The notes under the pieces were generated by a model. It was given only the letters and a program-made list of their open reading frames with translations. It did no database searches and had not been told where the DNA came from. This document shows, in pieces, positions 24,341 to 25,188 of a stretch of 25,188 nt of DNA. Position numbers and translations under genes: made by a program. Positions within the stretch are counted from its first letter, which is position 1. Each line of letters opens with the position of its first letter. This DNA comes from Methanobacteriota archaeon (GTDB taxonomy: Archaea > JACRDV01). Where the stretch lies: positions 1-25,188 of the forward strand of contig JACRDV010000155.1 in NCBI GenBank assembly GCA_024860865.1. Reading direction: 5' to 3'.

Positions 24341-24427
24341 CGCATAACATAGCGTATCTGGCTTTGTGCCTTCGACACTCCGCCTAAATCCATACTGGTA
24401 CTTCAGATACGCTCGGAACGTTAGGCG
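24341..24427 (+). other. attC-like integron recombination site
   Basis: The left outer box CGCATAAC (24341-24348) pairs 7 of 8 with the right outer box GTTAGGCG (24420-24427), whose GTTAGGC is a perfect GTTRRRY core. Inside, AGCGTATCTG (24351-24360) is perfectly inverted by CAGATACGCT (24404-24413). Spacers are AT and CGGAAC, and the central part is 43 nt. The order R''-L''-loop-L'-R', the ~87-nt length, the unpaired spacers, and the position 11 nt after a stop and 38 nt before the next start all fit an attC site in cassette orientation. The right half CTCGGAACGTTAGGC resembles the conserved 3' end of environmental attC sites. The unequal spacer lengths are the weak point. Confidence 0.68.
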
Positions 24428-24457
24428 AAAGGCTGCCCAAAAATGGAGGTACAAACT

Positions 24458-25188
24458 ATGGCAGAAAAATTAATAATCCAAGGGTTTAAACAATTTGGAG
24501 GAAAGCATTGTCAGACCGCTGCATTGAGGAATATCTTGGATTATCATGGCTTGCATCTTTCAGAAGAGATGCTATTAGGTTTGATGGGAGGAGTTGGATT
24601 CGTTTACTGGTATATGAGACTTATGCCAGCTCCTTTTATTGGCACCAGGTTTGGGAAGCGTGAAGAACCTTTGATAGATGTATGCAAAAGAATTGGCGGT
24701 AATGCCACTATATTTCAAACTACAAGTGCTGAAAAAGGGTATGAGGAATTAAAAGAATTACTCCGTGCAGGAGAACCAGCTTATGTATTCGTAGATATGG
24801 CTTATCTTTCTTATATGGCTATTCCAGAAGTAGCTCATTTTGGTGGTCATACTGTCGTTGTCTATGGCTTAGATGAGCAAGAGGACAAAGTCTACATTTC
24901 AGATCGTGGGAAAAGTCCGGTAACAGTTAGTATAGAGGACCTAAAGAAAGCAAGAAATTCAAAATTTCCTCCGTTTCCCCCGAAGAATAAACTGCTGAAG
25001 GTAAAATATCCTTCAAAGGTTGGGAATTTGGAAGAGGGGATCAAAGAAGGAATTAAAGAATGCTGCGCAAATATGTTAAAACCACCGATAAAAAATCTTG
25101 GTCTCACCGGGATAAAGAAATGGGCGAGTTTAGTGCCAAAGTGGCCAGAACAATTTAAAGGAATAAATCTGTTCGGTTGTCTTTTTAA
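24458..25188 (+). CDS. BtrH N-terminal domain-type protein (cut by window edge)
   Basis: From the ATG, with GGAGGT (24445-24450) 7 nt upstream, the frame is open for 243 residues to the window end. The start KHCQTAALRNILDYHGLHLS and EEMLLGLMGGVGFVYWY match the BtrH_N family, named after the butirosin acyltransferase BtrH and related to papain-fold peptidases. A candidate triad is Cys18, His131 (FGGHTVVVYG) and Asp149 (VYISDRG). Family members commonly continue with a DUF4872-like domain, which seems to begin here. BtrH moves an acyl group from a carrier protein, but most members are uncharacterised. It directly follows the attC-like site and so is probably the next cassette. Confidence 0.75.
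   Translation, partial: MAEKLIIQGFKQFGGKHCQTAALRNILDYHGLHLSEEMLLGLMGGVGFVYWYMRLMPAPFIGTRFGKREEPLIDVCKRIGGNATIFQTTSAEKGYEELKELLRAGEPAYVFVDMAYLSYMAIPEVAHFGGHTVVVYGLDEQEDKVYISDRGKSPVTVSIEDLKKARNSKFPPFPPKNKLLKVKYPSKVGNLEEGIKEGIKECCANMLKPPIKNLGLTGIKKWASLVPKWPEQFKGINLFGCLF

Noticed and set aside
24380-24427. A shorter attC using GCCTAAA (24382) as left box
   Set aside because: It would leave the perfect 10-bp inner arms unpaired; the longer structure explains far more of the sequence.
24269-24454. Minus-strand 61-codon frame across the attC-like site
   Set aside because: Overlaps the end of the prenyltransferase-like gene and the inverted-repeat site; no family features or ribosome site.
1-25188. 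CRISPR arrays, tRNA and rRNA genes
   Set aside because: No regularly spaced repeat series was seen, and no cloverleaf or rRNA-like sequence was recognised by eye.

Overview
The window looks archaeal and AT-rich. Evidence: a Tfx-family regulator, archaeal-style purS/purQ/purL/purD, GTG and TTG starts preceded by GGTG(A/G) ribosome sites, TATA-like boxes lying about 25 nt before start codons (leaderless transcripts), an AmmeMemoRadiSam radical SAM gene, and an EhaR-like HAD protein. I would place it loosely in Thermoproteota/Bathyarchaeia or a neighbouring lineage, but the sequence does not fix the phylum.

Layout. (1) 1-1860, minus strand: the 5' end of an AmmeMemoRadiSam radical SAM gene (cut by the window edge), thiL, a broken PIN-domain toxin remnant fused in frame to the front of thiL, and a small cysteine-rich membrane protein. 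(2) 2083-6898: a degenerate KaiC/RecA-like protein, then a metal/cofactor cluster. This holds tfx (regulator), tupABC (tungstate ABC importer) and mobA (Mo/W-pterin nucleotide attachment), so metal uptake, cofactor assembly and a plausible regulator sit together. (3) 7144-13928: a tightly packed de novo purine operon purC-purS-purQ-purL-purF-purD, with TTG/ATG overlaps between purS, purQ and purL. purM, purE, purB, purN/purT and the last steps are not in the window. (4) 14198-21828: a defence-like accessory region. It has an OLD-type AAA ATPase overlapping a DUF4276/TOPRIM-like partner plus a possible micro-ORF, a 132-bp MITE-like insertion, a SNF2 helicase with its SWIM zinc-finger partner, and a VapBC toxin-antitoxin pair. 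(5) 22212-23309: an EhaR-like HAD protein. (6) 23342-25188: what looks like an integron-type gene cassette segment. Two GTTAGGC cores about 1 kb apart bracket a more GC-rich, frameshifted prenyltransferase/squalene-cyclase-like gene. The second core closes a good attC-like site, and a BtrH-N-type gene follows and runs off the window.

The most notable finding is the attC-like site at 24341-24427 and the cassette organisation around it, inside an apparently archaeal context. Integrons are classically bacterial. No integrase is in the window, so this may be the trailing part of an array or cassettes inserted at a secondary site.
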